Origin: a virus
Length of the DNA: 64,000 bases
Virus record (IMG/VR): IMGVR_UViG_3300021407_000012
Span: 1-64,000 of that record
Strand: one strand, 5' to 3'
In this document: positions 34,969 through 43,040 of the stretch, in pieces
How positions within the stretch are numbered: position 1 is the first letter of the stretch
How the letters are laid out: every line of letters starts with the position of its first letter
Made by a program: the position numbers and the translations under genes
Notes under the pieces: model-generated
Seen by the model: the letters and a program-made list of their open reading frames with translations, nothing else
Told to the model about the DNA's origin: nothing
Database searches by the model: none

Positions 34969-36019
34969 TTCCGACCATCCTGCCTTTGTTCAAACAGAGG
35001 GGGGAATGGCATTTTCAGCGACTATTGATAAGTATGTCTATGTGATTATTCATAGTAATGTTGAAAATCAATTTAGATTTACTCATGATACTATACAAGT
35101 AGGTCATGATGTAACTCAGATTAAACATACAATTACCGAGAAATCATTTGAAGCAATTAATTCTCGAATTCATGATTATAATCGTATAAACAGAACTGAG
35201 TTCCAGGCATTACCAAAGAATAGTCTTACGATTGCTTCGTTGAATGATATCAATCAGGTTGGAACGGGTTTAGGGGCATCTTCGGCTTATACCGTTGGTT
35301 TGGTAAACGCTCTATATACCTTCTGTAGTTTCCCCCCTAATGAAACTACACTCGATAAGATGGCTGAGATGGCTTGTAAGATTGAGATTGATTATTGTAA
35401 ATATCCTATTGGTGTACAGGATCAATGGGCAGCGTCGATAGGAGGAACAAACCTGTTCACATTTAATAAGGATGAAACTGTTGGTGTTGAACAGTTCCAT
35501 AATATGGAACGTATGCGTCGGTTTGCTAACTCTCTTGTTTTGATCAATAGTGGGGTTCAACGTCATTATAAGGATATTGTTGAAACAGGAAAAGAAACAA
35601 AAGGTTATCTGACGCATCCTAAGTATGATAAGCTTAAGGAAGCCCAGAAAGCAAATATGCGCGAAGGTAAGATTCTAGCGAAAACAGCCTGGGATATTTT
35701 GAATTCCCGAGAAGGAAACGGCAACCTAGATTACATAGGGGAAATGCTAAATAATTCTTGGAGAAAGAAGAAGCTTACTGATAGAAAAGTTACTGACGAA
35801 CAAATTGATGGTCTTTATGATCTTTGTATAGATAATGGCGCTATTGGTGGTAAACTGCTTGGGTCAGGTGGGGGAGGATATATGTTGTTTTATGTCCCTC
35901 ATGACAAGCGTGATGAATTCTTAACCAAACTTCCTTTTGAATATAAGTCTCGGGTGGTCAACTTCTCTTTTACGCACGAAGGCTCAAAAATTATATATAA
36001 TGATAGGAGCACTAAATAG
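34922..36019 (+). CDS. hddA: D-glycero-D-manno-heptose 7-phosphate kinase (HddA-like, GHMP family)
   Basis: 365 residues. GHMP motifs: TPLRVPFFSGSSDHPAF at the start, VGTGLGASSAYTVGLVNAL (ATP loop), and LLGSGGGGYMLFYV near the end. This pattern matches HddA-type sugar kinases, which phosphorylate heptose-7-phosphate at C1; other GHMP sugar kinases are possible. It completes a GmhA-kinase-GmhB-nucleotidyltransferase set within 5.7 kb. Confidence 0.85.
   Translation: MLIVKTPLRVPFFSGSSDHPAFVQTEGGMAFSATIDKYVYVIIHSNVENQFRFTHDTIQVGHDVTQIKHTITEKSFEAINSRIHDYNRINRTEFQALPKNSLTIASLNDINQVGTGLGASSAYTVGLVNALYTFCSFPPNETTLDKMAEMACKIEIDYCKYPIGVQDQWAASIGGTNLFTFNKDETVGVEQFHNMERMRRFANSLVLINSGVQRHYKDIVETGKETKGYLTHPKYDKLKEAQKANMREGKILAKTAWDILNSREGNGNLDYIGEMLNNSWRKKKLTDRKVTDEQIDGLYDLCIDNGAIGGKLLGSGGGGYMLFYVPHDKRDEFLTKLPFEYKSRVVNFSFTHEGSKIIYNDRSTK
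36014..36019 (+). promoter_or_regulatory. TAAATA late-promoter-like motif
   Basis: CACTAAATAGAG, 11 bases before the GTG start at 36030, overlapping the kinase stop codon. Confidence 0.35.
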
Positions 36020-36029
36020 AGAGGGTAAA

Positions 36030-36377
36030 GTGGAAGCGAATAATGTAATTCAATTTCCAAAAATCAACCATCGCTTGCAAGAAGTTAAAACCACTGAAGA
36101 AAACGTTAAATCTACAGTGGATGTACTGAGAAATCAGTTGATCCAAGAGGTAACAAGTTTGGTTTGCCATCCTTTGTTTGCTTCACTCGATACAGCCGGT
36201 TTTACTTTGGACACAAGTACAATGAAAGAAGGGGCTTTGATTACAGAAGCAATTAAAGCTTTCATAATGAAGTATTATGGAGTTGAACACAGCTTTCATA
36301 AGATTGCAAAAAGTATGTTTGAAGTTGATAAACATAACAATGTAAATATAGTAGGTAACTTGAAACTAAAGGAATGA
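36030..36377 (+). CDS. Hypothetical protein, 115 aa, GTG start
   Basis: GTG with AGAGGG at five bases is preferred to the in-frame ATG at 36000. NNVIQFPKINHRLQEV start, helical middle, C-terminal KHNNVNIVGNLKLK. Conserved-looking phage protein of unknown role. Confidence 0.6.
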   Translation: MEANNVIQFPKINHRLQEVKTTEENVKSTVDVLRNQLIQEVTSLVCHPLFASLDTAGFTLDTSTMKEGALITEAIKAFIMKYYGVEHSFHKIAKSMFEVDKHNNVNIVGNLKLKE

Positions 36378-36808
36378 CTATGAAACTTGGTATATATGAA
36401 ATTTTGAATGCGGTGAATACAAAAAAGACCAAAAAAGAAAGACTAGAAGAGCTACAAAAGCACACAAACAACGAGGTTCTTCAGACGCTTTTGAAGATGG
36501 CGTTTGATCCTGAGTTGAAATGGCGTTTACCTTTTGGTTCGCCTCCTTATACTCCGTCCCCTAATTTCGATCAACAGGGGATGTTGTATGGCGAAATGCG
36601 TCGTTTTTATATCTGGGCACGTATTGACGACCGGGGAGATCGTATTGCTCCTATTAAACGTGAACAGCTATGGATTGATCTTCTTGAACACCTTCACCCC
36701 GAAGATGCCAAGATTATCTGTGCTGTGAAGGATAAGAATTTACCTGATGTTTATCCTCATGTGACAAAGAAATTGGTAGCTGAAGCATGGCCAAATCTTT
36801 TACAATAA
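36374..36808 (+). CDS. Conserved T4-like phage protein (DUF6433-like)
   Basis: 144 residues. IYEILNAVNTKKTKKERLEE, FDPELKWRLPFGSPPY and HPEDAKIICAVKDKNLPDVY follow a pattern I associate with the DUF6433 family of T4-like phages. Helical; role unknown. Met codons at 36374 and 36380 are both usable. Confidence 0.7.
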   Translation: MTMKLGIYEILNAVNTKKTKKERLEELQKHTNNEVLQTLLKMAFDPELKWRLPFGSPPYTPSPNFDQQGMLYGEMRRFYIWARIDDRGDRIAPIKREQLWIDLLEHLHPEDAKIICAVKDKNLPDVYPHVTKKLVAEAWPNLLQ

Positions 36809-37026
36809 AGAGTGTCAATTATCGAACTGATAATGATATACGAGATGGAATGGTCAATAGAATAGATAATGTCTATTCTGCTGATGAACATACATATTGG
36901 GTTAAGATTATTGAGAAGTCTTATGAGGAATTTGTACGAGTGTGGAATTTAAGCACTGTTCTTCGCCCCCCTCGAATGTTAAATGAATTCATTACTATAT
37001 CTCATGCTATTTTTAAGGAGAAATAA
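36787..37026 (+). CDS. FP-motif family small protein, 79 aa
   Basis: TYWVKIIEKSYEEFVRVWNL, then VLRPPRMLNEFITISHAIFKE at the C-terminus, close to the family pattern. Overlaps both neighbours. Confidence 0.58.
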   Translation: MAKSFTIKSVNYRTDNDIRDGMVNRIDNVYSADEHTYWVKIIEKSYEEFVRVWNLSTVLRPPRMLNEFITISHAIFKEK

Positions 37027-37262
37027 TGCCAAACTATTGGGTTCGTAATAAGAAAACTGGTAAGTATGTTGCGGTGCTTTCAATGACCATCTCTGAGATG
37101 GAGACGTTCGAAAAGAAGGAATTGAAGGGTACTGATCTAGAGATAGCTGCTGGGGCTCCGGGAATCGGTTATTCGTTTCATCGTATGAAGCCTTCGGATG
37201 GTTTCAAGGATCGACTAAGAGATATCAAGAGATCACACCCAGGAAGTACAATAGACATTTAA
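37026..37262 (+). CDS. Conserved phage protein, 78 aa
   Basis: NYWVRNKKTGKYVAVLSMTI then SEMETFEKKE resembles a short protein found in many T4-like phages (strand, SISEMEEF helix). Function unknown. Confidence 0.65.
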   Translation: MPNYWVRNKKTGKYVAVLSMTISEMETFEKKELKGTDLEIAAGAPGIGYSFHRMKPSDGFKDRLRDIKRSHPGSTIDI

Positions 37263-37486
37263 TGTATAAATGGGTTTTTCTCTATTACATCGTATTTGGG
37301 TTTATTGTTTTACATAACATATATGGTAAAGAGGTTTATGTAAATTCGGGAGAGATTATGATAATAGCCCCTCCCGATGCTATTTCCCCACGTGGTACCG
37401 GTTCTAAAGTGCTTGTACATGATACTTGGTTATACATAAGAGAAATTCCAAAAGATGTCATTAGAGCGATTAAAGATGAAACGTAA
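37262..37486 (+). CDS. Membrane-anchored or secreted protein, 74 aa
   Basis: N-terminal hydrophobic helix WVFLYYIVFGFIVLHNIY, then a small beta-rich domain. Starts on the previous stop. Confidence 0.6.
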   Translation: MYKWVFLYYIVFGFIVLHNIYGKEVYVNSGEIMIIAPPDAISPRGTGSKVLVHDTWLYIREIPKDVIRAIKDET

Positions 37487-37682
37487 AAAGAAGAAGCGTG
37501 ATATATCACGTATCAGACGTAAGATTGATAATTATATCTATGGAAAGTATTTTGATACTCTTAGTAAATATCAAGATCAAGATGATATTAGATTTCCTAT
37601 GCCCTCTTGGGCTATTATGAGTTATCAAACTGAAGAATATATGAGATATATGAATGGCGAAATTTATTCATCAAAACTATGA
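37476..37682 (+). CDS. Basic aromatic small protein, 68 aa
   Basis: MKRKKKKRDISRIRRK start, then Tyr-rich (YIYGKYFDTL, FPMPSWAIMSYQ). Overlaps both neighbours. Function unknown. Confidence 0.55.
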   Translation: MKRKKKKRDISRIRRKIDNYIYGKYFDTLSKYQDQDDIRFPMPSWAIMSYQTEEYMRYMNGEIYSSKL

Positions 37683-38334
37683 ATCGGCTGACCTCAAGAA
37701 AGAAGATACTGATCAAGGTAGGTTCTATATTACCCCTGAGGGAGATCGCTACCCTTCTGTGACTACAGTCCTATCCAAGTCTCGGGATCAAACTGGTCTT
37801 AAAAAGTGGCGAGAGGCTATTGGTAAAGAACAAGCCAATCAGATACTCAAACAGGCTCAGAATAGAGGAAACGCTGTACATTTATTAGCCGAAGAGTACA
37901 TTAAGAACAATCCTAATTGGGCACGAGGGCACATGCCGTCCAATCTGGATTCCTTCAAGCAGTTCAAACTTTTGCTTGACACCAATCTCAACCTAGTGTA
38001 TGGTCAGGAACTTAGACTCTACTCCACCTTACTTCAGGCGGCTGGAACTGCTGACTTGGTGTGTAGGTGGAATGGTGAAAATGCCATTGTTGACTTTAAG
38101 ACAGCACGTAAAGAGAAGACCGAAGAATTTGCATTAGGATATCTGTTACAAGCTACAGCTTATTCAATAATGGTAGAAGAACGTTTTGGACTAGTCTGCC
38201 CTCGTATAGTGGTATTGCTAGCCAGAGATCACGAAAATATACCGCAGGTTTTCATCAAGGAAACCGCTGATTATCGTCAGCGAGTGACCGATATCTTCAA
38301 GAATTACACCTTGAAGACAATAAATAAAGGATGA
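37654..38334 (+). CDS. PD-(D/E)XK exonuclease (RecB-like domain)
   Basis: 226 residues. YPSVTTVLS, the GNAVHLLAEEY helix (RGxxxHxxxE), AGTADLVCRW and IVDFKTARK (D...DxK, metal and catalytic Lys) with LLQATAYSIM (QxxxY) give the RecB-type nuclease order. Probably a DNA exonuclease used in recombination or host DNA breakdown; common in T4-like phages. Confidence 0.88.
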   Translation: MAKFIHQNYESADLKKEDTDQGRFYITPEGDRYPSVTTVLSKSRDQTGLKKWREAIGKEQANQILKQAQNRGNAVHLLAEEYIKNNPNWARGHMPSNLDSFKQFKLLLDTNLNLVYGQELRLYSTLLQAAGTADLVCRWNGENAIVDFKTARKEKTEEFALGYLLQATAYSIMVEERFGLVCPRIVVLLARDHENIPQVFIKETADYRQRVTDIFKNYTLKTINKG

Positions 38335-38915
38335 AAACATTTAAGCAACATTCGAACGTACTTTTAGAAATGGGTCTTAGTCGAATGCGAACGCATTTCC
38401 AGAACGGTCCTGTTGGGATTGTATCTGCTTTTCAGGGCAAAGATCGAAACGAAGATGAAGATAACCATAAGAAGCTTATTGGTATGGCTCGGGAACATGG
38501 TTATGGTCCTATTCAAACTACTGGTCGTTCCCAATGGGGACCTGAAAAGTCTGTAGTTATTCCGGGTGTTTCTAAAGAACATCTAGAAAAGTTTGGAAAC
38601 CATTTCAACCAACAGGCAGCTATTCATGTTACTGATGGGGGAACTAAAGCGAACCTTCATTGGTTAAAGTCATCGGATAAGCCGGGTGTTACTGAGCATC
38701 TTGGGGGTGTCCATTATAATAAGCCCAATGACCTGGGGGTTACTATTCTAAAAGGTCACGGTTTTAATACAAAGGATAAAACTTCTATTGGTGCTGAAAA
38801 GACTGATGGGGAACGTCCCACAAGATCATTTACCTTTGGGGAAGGGTATATTTTGGAAAAGATTGAAATTCCACCTTCGGGAATGCTTAGACAGGAAGCA
38901 ATCCCTCTAGTATAA
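38331..38915 (+). CDS. Hypothetical protein, 194 aa, MKTFKQ-type N-terminus
   Basis: Starts MKTFKQHSNVLLE, an N-terminus seen on head-core-associated proteins of T4-like phages. GPVGIVSAFQGKDRNEDEDN and SVVIPGVSKEHLEKF follow. Gly-rich alpha/beta protein. It might be packaged in the head; enzymatic role not identified. Confidence 0.6.
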   Translation: MKTFKQHSNVLLEMGLSRMRTHFQNGPVGIVSAFQGKDRNEDEDNHKKLIGMAREHGYGPIQTTGRSQWGPEKSVVIPGVSKEHLEKFGNHFNQQAAIHVTDGGTKANLHWLKSSDKPGVTEHLGGVHYNKPNDLGVTILKGHGFNTKDKTSIGAEKTDGERPTRSFTFGEGYILEKIEIPPSGMLRQEAIPLV

Positions 38916-38926
38916 GGATTGTTTTT

Positions 38927-39211
38927 ATGAATAATACCACTCCAAATACAGTACACGCTAATACCACCTCGGTATCAACTCGACATTATTCGTTTGCTCT
39001 CCCGGTAACTCTATCGGCATTTTATACGTCGATGGCTCCCGGTTATCTTCAGCAAAAGGGTATTTGGGCTGATCTACCGGTTTCGTTTCAGTGGTTGATT
39101 TATAATGCTTCTCAAAAGGGAGAGAGTGTTACAATCACTAAGGCAGAATTAGATCAAATTTCGGATGCTCATTGGCAGCATATTCAGCCATTGCTTTCGG
39201 GTATGGTGTGA
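38927..39211 (+). CDS. Hypothetical protein with Asn/Thr N-terminus, 94 aa
   Basis: AAGGA upstream. First 18 residues Asn/Thr-rich (NNTTPNTVHANTTS), then a helical domain with Trp residues. Part of the Asn/Thr-rich set described in findings. Confidence 0.62.
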   Translation: MNNTTPNTVHANTTSVSTRHYSFALPVTLSAFYTSMAPGYLQQKGIWADLPVSFQWLIYNASQKGESVTITKAELDQISDAHWQHIQPLLSGMV

Positions 39212-39372
39212 TGCACGATAGTAGAATTTTTAATGATTATGATCATCGAACATTTAAGATGATTGATAAAGATGTTGATCTTGCTCCATTTTCTACAGAA
39301 CTATCATTAGCAGGATCGCGTCTTCGTTGGATACTTTTAGAAGTTATTGAAAAAACATCATGGTTTAGATAA
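39211..39372 (+). CDS. Small protein, 53 aa
   Basis: TGATG overlap. FSTELSLAGSRLRWILLEVIEKTSWF forms a C-terminal helix. Unknown. Confidence 0.52.
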   Translation: MHDSRIFNDYDHRTFKMIDKDVDLAPFSTELSLAGSRLRWILLEVIEKTSWFR

Positions 39373-39924
39373 ATGATTATACGAGTGATATTCTTTGGGG
39401 GCTATCTAGCTTCCATCAATGATATGGCAGCATGGCAGAATTCAGCTAAACTTCAAAAGCCAGATGTTGAATTTGAAACCCACCATTGGGTATCAGGTGC
39501 ATCCGCTGGTGATCCGGTCCCCCATTATCAACAGACACTTGCTGCCGCTGAATTACAAATCAAGAATACGCCTGAGAAGACATTCTATATTGTTGGTCAT
39601 TCATCAGGATGCGCAGTTGCCAATGAATTGGCAAAGCGTGTTATAAAGTTGAAACATTGGTGTGTCGTTGCTTTGGATGGTTTTCGTCCGACGAATGATC
39701 TAAATCCCGATTGTTGGTCGGCGATGTGTGAAGGACACAAATCACTCAATTATGATGCTTTGAAGAGTGCTGTTCATTTCTCGGTTTATCAGGCGAAAGA
39801 TGCTACCACTAAGTGGGCACTTCATTTCTCGCTTGTTAATACGAATTCAACTGATAAACTTGTCCATGATATTGTTCATGGTTATGCTAATTGTGAGGCA
39901 AATCTATGTTGGCTTCGGGAATGA
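39373..39924 (+). CDS. Alpha/beta hydrolase
   Basis: 183 residues. FYIVGHSSGCAVANELA is the GxSxG nucleophile elbow, preceded by a short strand and followed by VVALDGFRP and a C-terminal His (DIVHGYANCE). A small esterase/lipase-like fold; acidic residue and substrate not certain. It may act on lipids, LPS acyl groups or a small signal. No signal peptide. Confidence 0.78.
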   Translation: MIIRVIFFGGYLASINDMAAWQNSAKLQKPDVEFETHHWVSGASAGDPVPHYQQTLAAAELQIKNTPEKTFYIVGHSSGCAVANELAKRVIKLKHWCVVALDGFRPTNDLNPDCWSAMCEGHKSLNYDALKSAVHFSVYQAKDATTKWALHFSLVNTNSTDKLVHDIVHGYANCEANLCWLRE

Positions 39925-40094
39925 GTGCTTTTGATTATGGGTTTATTGCTGATAGAATATTCAATATGGTTATGTCCCCTATTTTTACCGAATGTCTTAA
40001 ACACGCACCAATGACTAATCATCGATTGTTTACTGAACAACTTGCTATGTTTACTCGAATGGAACGAACGATACAAAATGGATTTGCCAAATAA
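39906..40094 (+). CDS. Small protein, 62 aa
   Basis: Helical (YGFIADRIFNMVMSPIF, LFTEQLAMFTRMERTI). Overlaps the hydrolase end and methylase start. Confidence 0.52.
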   Translation: MLASGMSAFDYGFIADRIFNMVMSPIFTECLKHAPMTNHRLFTEQLAMFTRMERTIQNGFAK

Positions 40095-40662
40095 AAAGTT
40101 TCCTGTGATTTACTCAGACCCGGCGTGGTCTTTTATGACCTTTTCTAACAAAGGAAAGGGTCGATCCCCGGAGCAGCATTATCCTTGTTTGAATTTACCA
40201 GATTTGAAAGCAATTCCAGTAGGGGATATTGCTGAGAAGAATAGCGTTCTTTTGATGTGGACAATCGATACTCATATTCCTCAGGCTCTTGATTTAATGA
40301 AATGTTGGGGATTTGAATATAAGACGGTTTGTTTTTATTGGGCTAAGTTGAATAAGTCCGCCCCGGAACATGAATGGAAAGAAAAGGATTTCTTTAAAGG
40401 ACTTGGTTATTATACGCGAGCTAATCCCGAGCAATGTCTTATTGGAACGCGAGGAAAAGGATTGACACGTAAAGGTAAAGATGTCCCCCGCCTGATTATA
40501 TCAAAGCGTCGAGAACATTCCCGTAAACCAGATGAAGCTTATAAGCGTATCATGCGTTTGTATGATGGTCCTTATATTGAACTATTCGCTCGCCAATCTT
40601 GGCCAGAATGGGAAGTTTGGGGAAACGAAATTAATAAGTTTGAGGTAGCTGATGGCAAATGA
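40078..40662 (+). CDS. MT-A70-family DNA adenine N6-methyltransferase
   Basis: 194 residues. IYSDPAWSF is the DPPW-type catalytic motif (here DPAW), HYPCLNLPDL and VLLMWTIDTHIPQALDLM follow as in MT-A70 proteins, with IELFARQSWPEWEVWGNE at the C-terminus. SAM-dependent adenine methylation may protect phage DNA from host restriction. Frequent in phages of Gram-negative hosts. Confidence 0.9.
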   Translation: MDLPNKKFPVIYSDPAWSFMTFSNKGKGRSPEQHYPCLNLPDLKAIPVGDIAEKNSVLLMWTIDTHIPQALDLMKCWGFEYKTVCFYWAKLNKSAPEHEWKEKDFFKGLGYYTRANPEQCLIGTRGKGLTRKGKDVPRLIISKRREHSRKPDEAYKRIMRLYDGPYIELFARQSWPEWEVWGNEINKFEVADGK

Positions 40663-40852
40663 TCTTGATGGAGTTAAGATGCATTTTGATGCTAGGACTA
40701 GAAACCTAGAAAATCGATGCAAGGAACTTGAACGTCGGGTTGCTCTTCTGGAAAGAGACAACAAGACGTTGAAAGCAGAGAACAAAAAGCTAGCAAGGAA
40801 AGGACTTAAGTCCTATGTTGATGCGGTGACAAAAACCTCAATGAAGGGTTGA
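40652..40852 (+). CDS. Coiled-coil protein, 66 aa
   Basis: Residues 12-48 form a clear heptad coiled coil (LENRCKELERRVALLERDNK). Overlaps the methylase stop; may pair with another protein. Confidence 0.62.
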   Translation: MANDLDGVKMHFDARTRNLENRCKELERRVALLERDNKTLKAENKKLARKGLKSYVDAVTKTSMKG

Positions 40853-40877
40853 CAGTGTTATTTTCTTCTGCTAGAGT
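40849..40877 (+). promoter_or_regulatory. sigma70-type promoter
   Basis: TTGACA (overlapping the upstream TGA), 17-base spacer, TAGAGT; predicted start near 40884, before the gene at 40910. Confidence 0.78.
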
Positions 40878-40909
40878 GTCCAAAGTGAGAAAATATCAGG
40901 GGAATGTAA

Positions 40910-41179
40910 ATGTTGAATTTAGGCAGTCCACCAAACAAGGGTTTTAATCCAAATAGTCAATGCAAGGGTTTGTTTGCGAGCGTTGTAGTCATGGAAGAAC
41001 GTATCACGGCGCTTATGCGAAATGCCCTGAAGGGGGTAAAAGTTAATCCGGTATTTGAACCTCGACTGATAGCTGTTGCACGCAGAGCAATTAAGATATA
41101 TGGTGCTGATGATAATGCTGTCATCAACGCTATCATCATGGCAAGGGAAGCACTTATCTCAACCGAATGTAAGGAGTGA
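40910..41179 (+). CDS. Hypothetical protein, 89 aa
   Basis: AGGGGAA before the ATG. Helical C-terminal two thirds (RLIAVARRAIKIYGADDNAV). Starts a new transcription unit. Function unknown. Confidence 0.65.
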   Translation: MLNLGSPPNKGFNPNSQCKGLFASVVVMEERITALMRNALKGVKVNPVFEPRLIAVARRAIKIYGADDNAVINAIIMAREALISTECKE

Positions 41180-41182
41180 GCT

Positions 41183-41389
41183 ATGTCTGTGAATTACAAT
41201 CCTAATTGGAAAAATGGTCTGCCCCCGGCGCCGAGTAATAAGACGCTTGTGTATCGTGATCTTTATCCTACGTCTGTGTCCCTTCCTGTAACATCCAACG
41301 ATCCGCTTACGTGGTGGCTTTGTGGTGTTGGTGTCGCTTTGGCTGTGTTGGCTTTTGTTATGTGGGGCGCTCATGTGGTTGTTGGATAA
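41183..41389 (+). CDS. C-terminally anchored membrane protein, 68 aa
   Basis: Pro/Asn-rich soluble half then one transmembrane helix WWLCGVGVALAVLAFVMWG. Function unknown. Confidence 0.6.
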   Translation: MSVNYNPNWKNGLPPAPSNKTLVYRDLYPTSVSLPVTSNDPLTWWLCGVGVALAVLAFVMWGAHVVVG

Positions 41390-41603
41390 GAGACTGTTTC
41401 AGTTGATTGGAATTAGACTATACAAAGGCATCAAATGGATTTTGATAGCTTTTGTTATTGCCTTTGCCGTAGTTTTCTTTTCTTCTGTATTTTATGGTTT
41501 ACTATCATTGATTTTACCTGTACCAATTGCTATGATCGGTACGTGTTTTATTCTTGGTTGTATATTATTGGGATTTGCTGATAGAAGTGATGAAAGGGAG
41601 TAA
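41373..41603 (+). CDS. Membrane protein, 76 aa
   Basis: ATG at 41373 with GGGGCG upstream. Two hydrophobic helices (WILIAFVIAFAVVFF, VPIAMIGTCFILGCILLGF). Overlaps the preceding membrane gene, so the pair may act together. Confidence 0.6.
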   Translation: MWLLDKRLFQLIGIRLYKGIKWILIAFVIAFAVVFFSSVFYGLLSLILPVPIAMIGTCFILGCILLGFADRSDERE

Positions 41604-41606
41604 ATT

Positions 41607-42086
41607 ATGCCGTATATTGAGAACAAAGATAATATTCGGGAACGTATTATGATTGGTAAACAAAAGCCTACTAATCCAGGGGAGTTGAATTATTATATGA
41701 CGACCCAGATACTTAGATATCTGGCTGATCAACGAGCAATGTTCGGAAGACTTTCCTATCAGACATTGAATTATGTCTATGGAAAGCTTGATGAAATCTA
41801 CGATAATGCCGACAAGATAAGTTTAGCTCTTGACAAAGAACGTTTTGTTCAAAACGTTCAATTGGTTATTCGTCGGTATATTTTAGATACTGATAATGTT
41901 TTCTCTGAAAATGGAGAACATATCATGACTGATGTACGGGGGGCAATCCGTGCTTGTCAAGCTGAATTCTATCGTCGCTTGATTGCCCCTTATGAGGATC
42001 AAAAAATAAAAGAGAACGGGGACGTTTATCCTGTTGACAACGGGGCTGTGTTGTGGTCTTCTTATGAGACAAAGACCGGGAGATAA
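41607..42086 (+). CDS. Conserved phage protein (DUF6899-like)
   Basis: 159 residues. MPYIENKDNIRERI, NPGELNYYMTTQI and AIRACQAEFYRRL follow a pattern recalled from the DUF6899 family, widespread in phages, role unknown. AAGGGAG precedes the ATG. Confidence 0.7.
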   Translation: MPYIENKDNIRERIMIGKQKPTNPGELNYYMTTQILRYLADQRAMFGRLSYQTLNYVYGKLDEIYDNADKISLALDKERFVQNVQLVIRRYILDTDNVFSENGEHIMTDVRGAIRACQAEFYRRLIAPYEDQKIKENGDVYPVDNGAVLWSSYETKTGR

Positions 42087-42089
42087 ATT

Positions 42090-42494
42090 ATGACTGTTGG
42101 TGATATTCTACATCGTGACCAAGCATTGAAAGGCTATTCGCTTGCAGCCGTTGAGCAAATGGCAATTCATTGGTTGATGATGTCGCAGATTTTTGCGGGA
42201 CGTAAGATCGATGCTATCAAGCTTCGTCGCGCTGCAACTGGTGATGGGCTGAAGGAAGCCAAGGATTACGTTGAAGAGATTGAGGCTAAACTTAAGCCTT
42301 CCACTTACGCACCGGTTAATCCTCCGTTTGCTCTTACGGAGGTTCAATATAAGGAAGTGTTGCGTCGGCTTGATAAGCTTGAGCAAGATGCTTATGATCT
42401 TTTCCAGATTGTCGGTGATCATGATAAGAAAATCCGACGTGTTAATAAGAGAGCGTTTAGAGAGTTACCGGAGCATGCACGCAATGGGGATTAA
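42090..42494 (+). CDS. Protein with ribosomal L7/L12 C-domain-like motif
   Basis: 134 residues. IDAIKLRRAATGDGLKEAKD closely resembles the factor-binding helices of ribosomal protein L7/L12 (IKxxRxxTGLGLKEAK). The rest is helical and charged. L7/L12-like modules in phages have been noted in unrelated proteins; a ribosome-linked role is speculative. Confidence 0.6.
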   Translation: MTVGDILHRDQALKGYSLAAVEQMAIHWLMMSQIFAGRKIDAIKLRRAATGDGLKEAKDYVEEIEAKLKPSTYAPVNPPFALTEVQYKEVLRRLDKLEQDAYDLFQIVGDHDKKIRRVNKRAFRELPEHARNGD

Positions 42495-42792
42495 TACCGT
42501 AGCTGTTCTTTTTAATGATGTGGCACATCAGATGCCTGATCGTATGTATCGGGCAGTTGTGGATTATCGTTATGAAAAGAATGAGCATTTTGGTTTGGGG
42601 ACGGTGATTTCTGCTGCCCATGCCGATCACTATCAGGTTGTAGTTGTGCAAGGTAACACGGGATGGACGCTTGACAAAGCCCCTGATCTTCCGTTATACT
42701 GCCAGGATCAATTGGCGGAATGCCTTCGTCGGCACGGTTGGAGGGTTACGAAAAATGTTCGCTCGGCATCCAAAAGAATTTCTGGTCTATAA
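42484..42792 (+). CDS. Hypothetical protein, 102 aa
   Basis: GGAG lies about ten bases before ATG 42484 (ATG 42475 is the alternative). Beta-rich with HQMPDRMYRAVVDYRYEKN. Higher GC than neighbours. Unknown. Confidence 0.6.
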   Translation: MGINTVAVLFNDVAHQMPDRMYRAVVDYRYEKNEHFGLGTVISAAHADHYQVVVVQGNTGWTLDKAPDLPLYCQDQLAECLRRHGWRVTKNVRSASKRISGL

Positions 42793-43039
42793 TAATAAGC
42801 CCGCTTGGGGCGTCATTATAGATAATACCGATCAAGCTGTGCTCCATCTTGTGCGCTATGAAAAGGCACGCAAGGCGGATTTTCATCATGTGTATTACAT
42901 CGCTCCGCAGTACCTCGAAAAAATGAGTGTTGGCGAGGCGACTTTTCTTTGGGGTGATGAACGCGGCATTTCTTCGTTTGATGTTGTTCCCCTTGCCGTG
43001 GTAAATAAGGTAAAGGAACTGTATAATAAGGAAAACTAA
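42755..43039 (+). CDS. Hypothetical protein, 94 aa
   Basis: GGAGGG before the ATG. KPAWGVIIDNTDQAVLHLVRY and FDVVPLAVVNKVKEL; alpha/beta protein. Overlaps the previous gene by 38 bases. Confidence 0.62.
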   Translation: MFARHPKEFLVYNNKPAWGVIIDNTDQAVLHLVRYEKARKADFHHVYYIAPQYLEKMSVGEATFLWGDERGISSFDVVPLAVVNKVKELYNKEN

Positions 43040-43040
43040 A

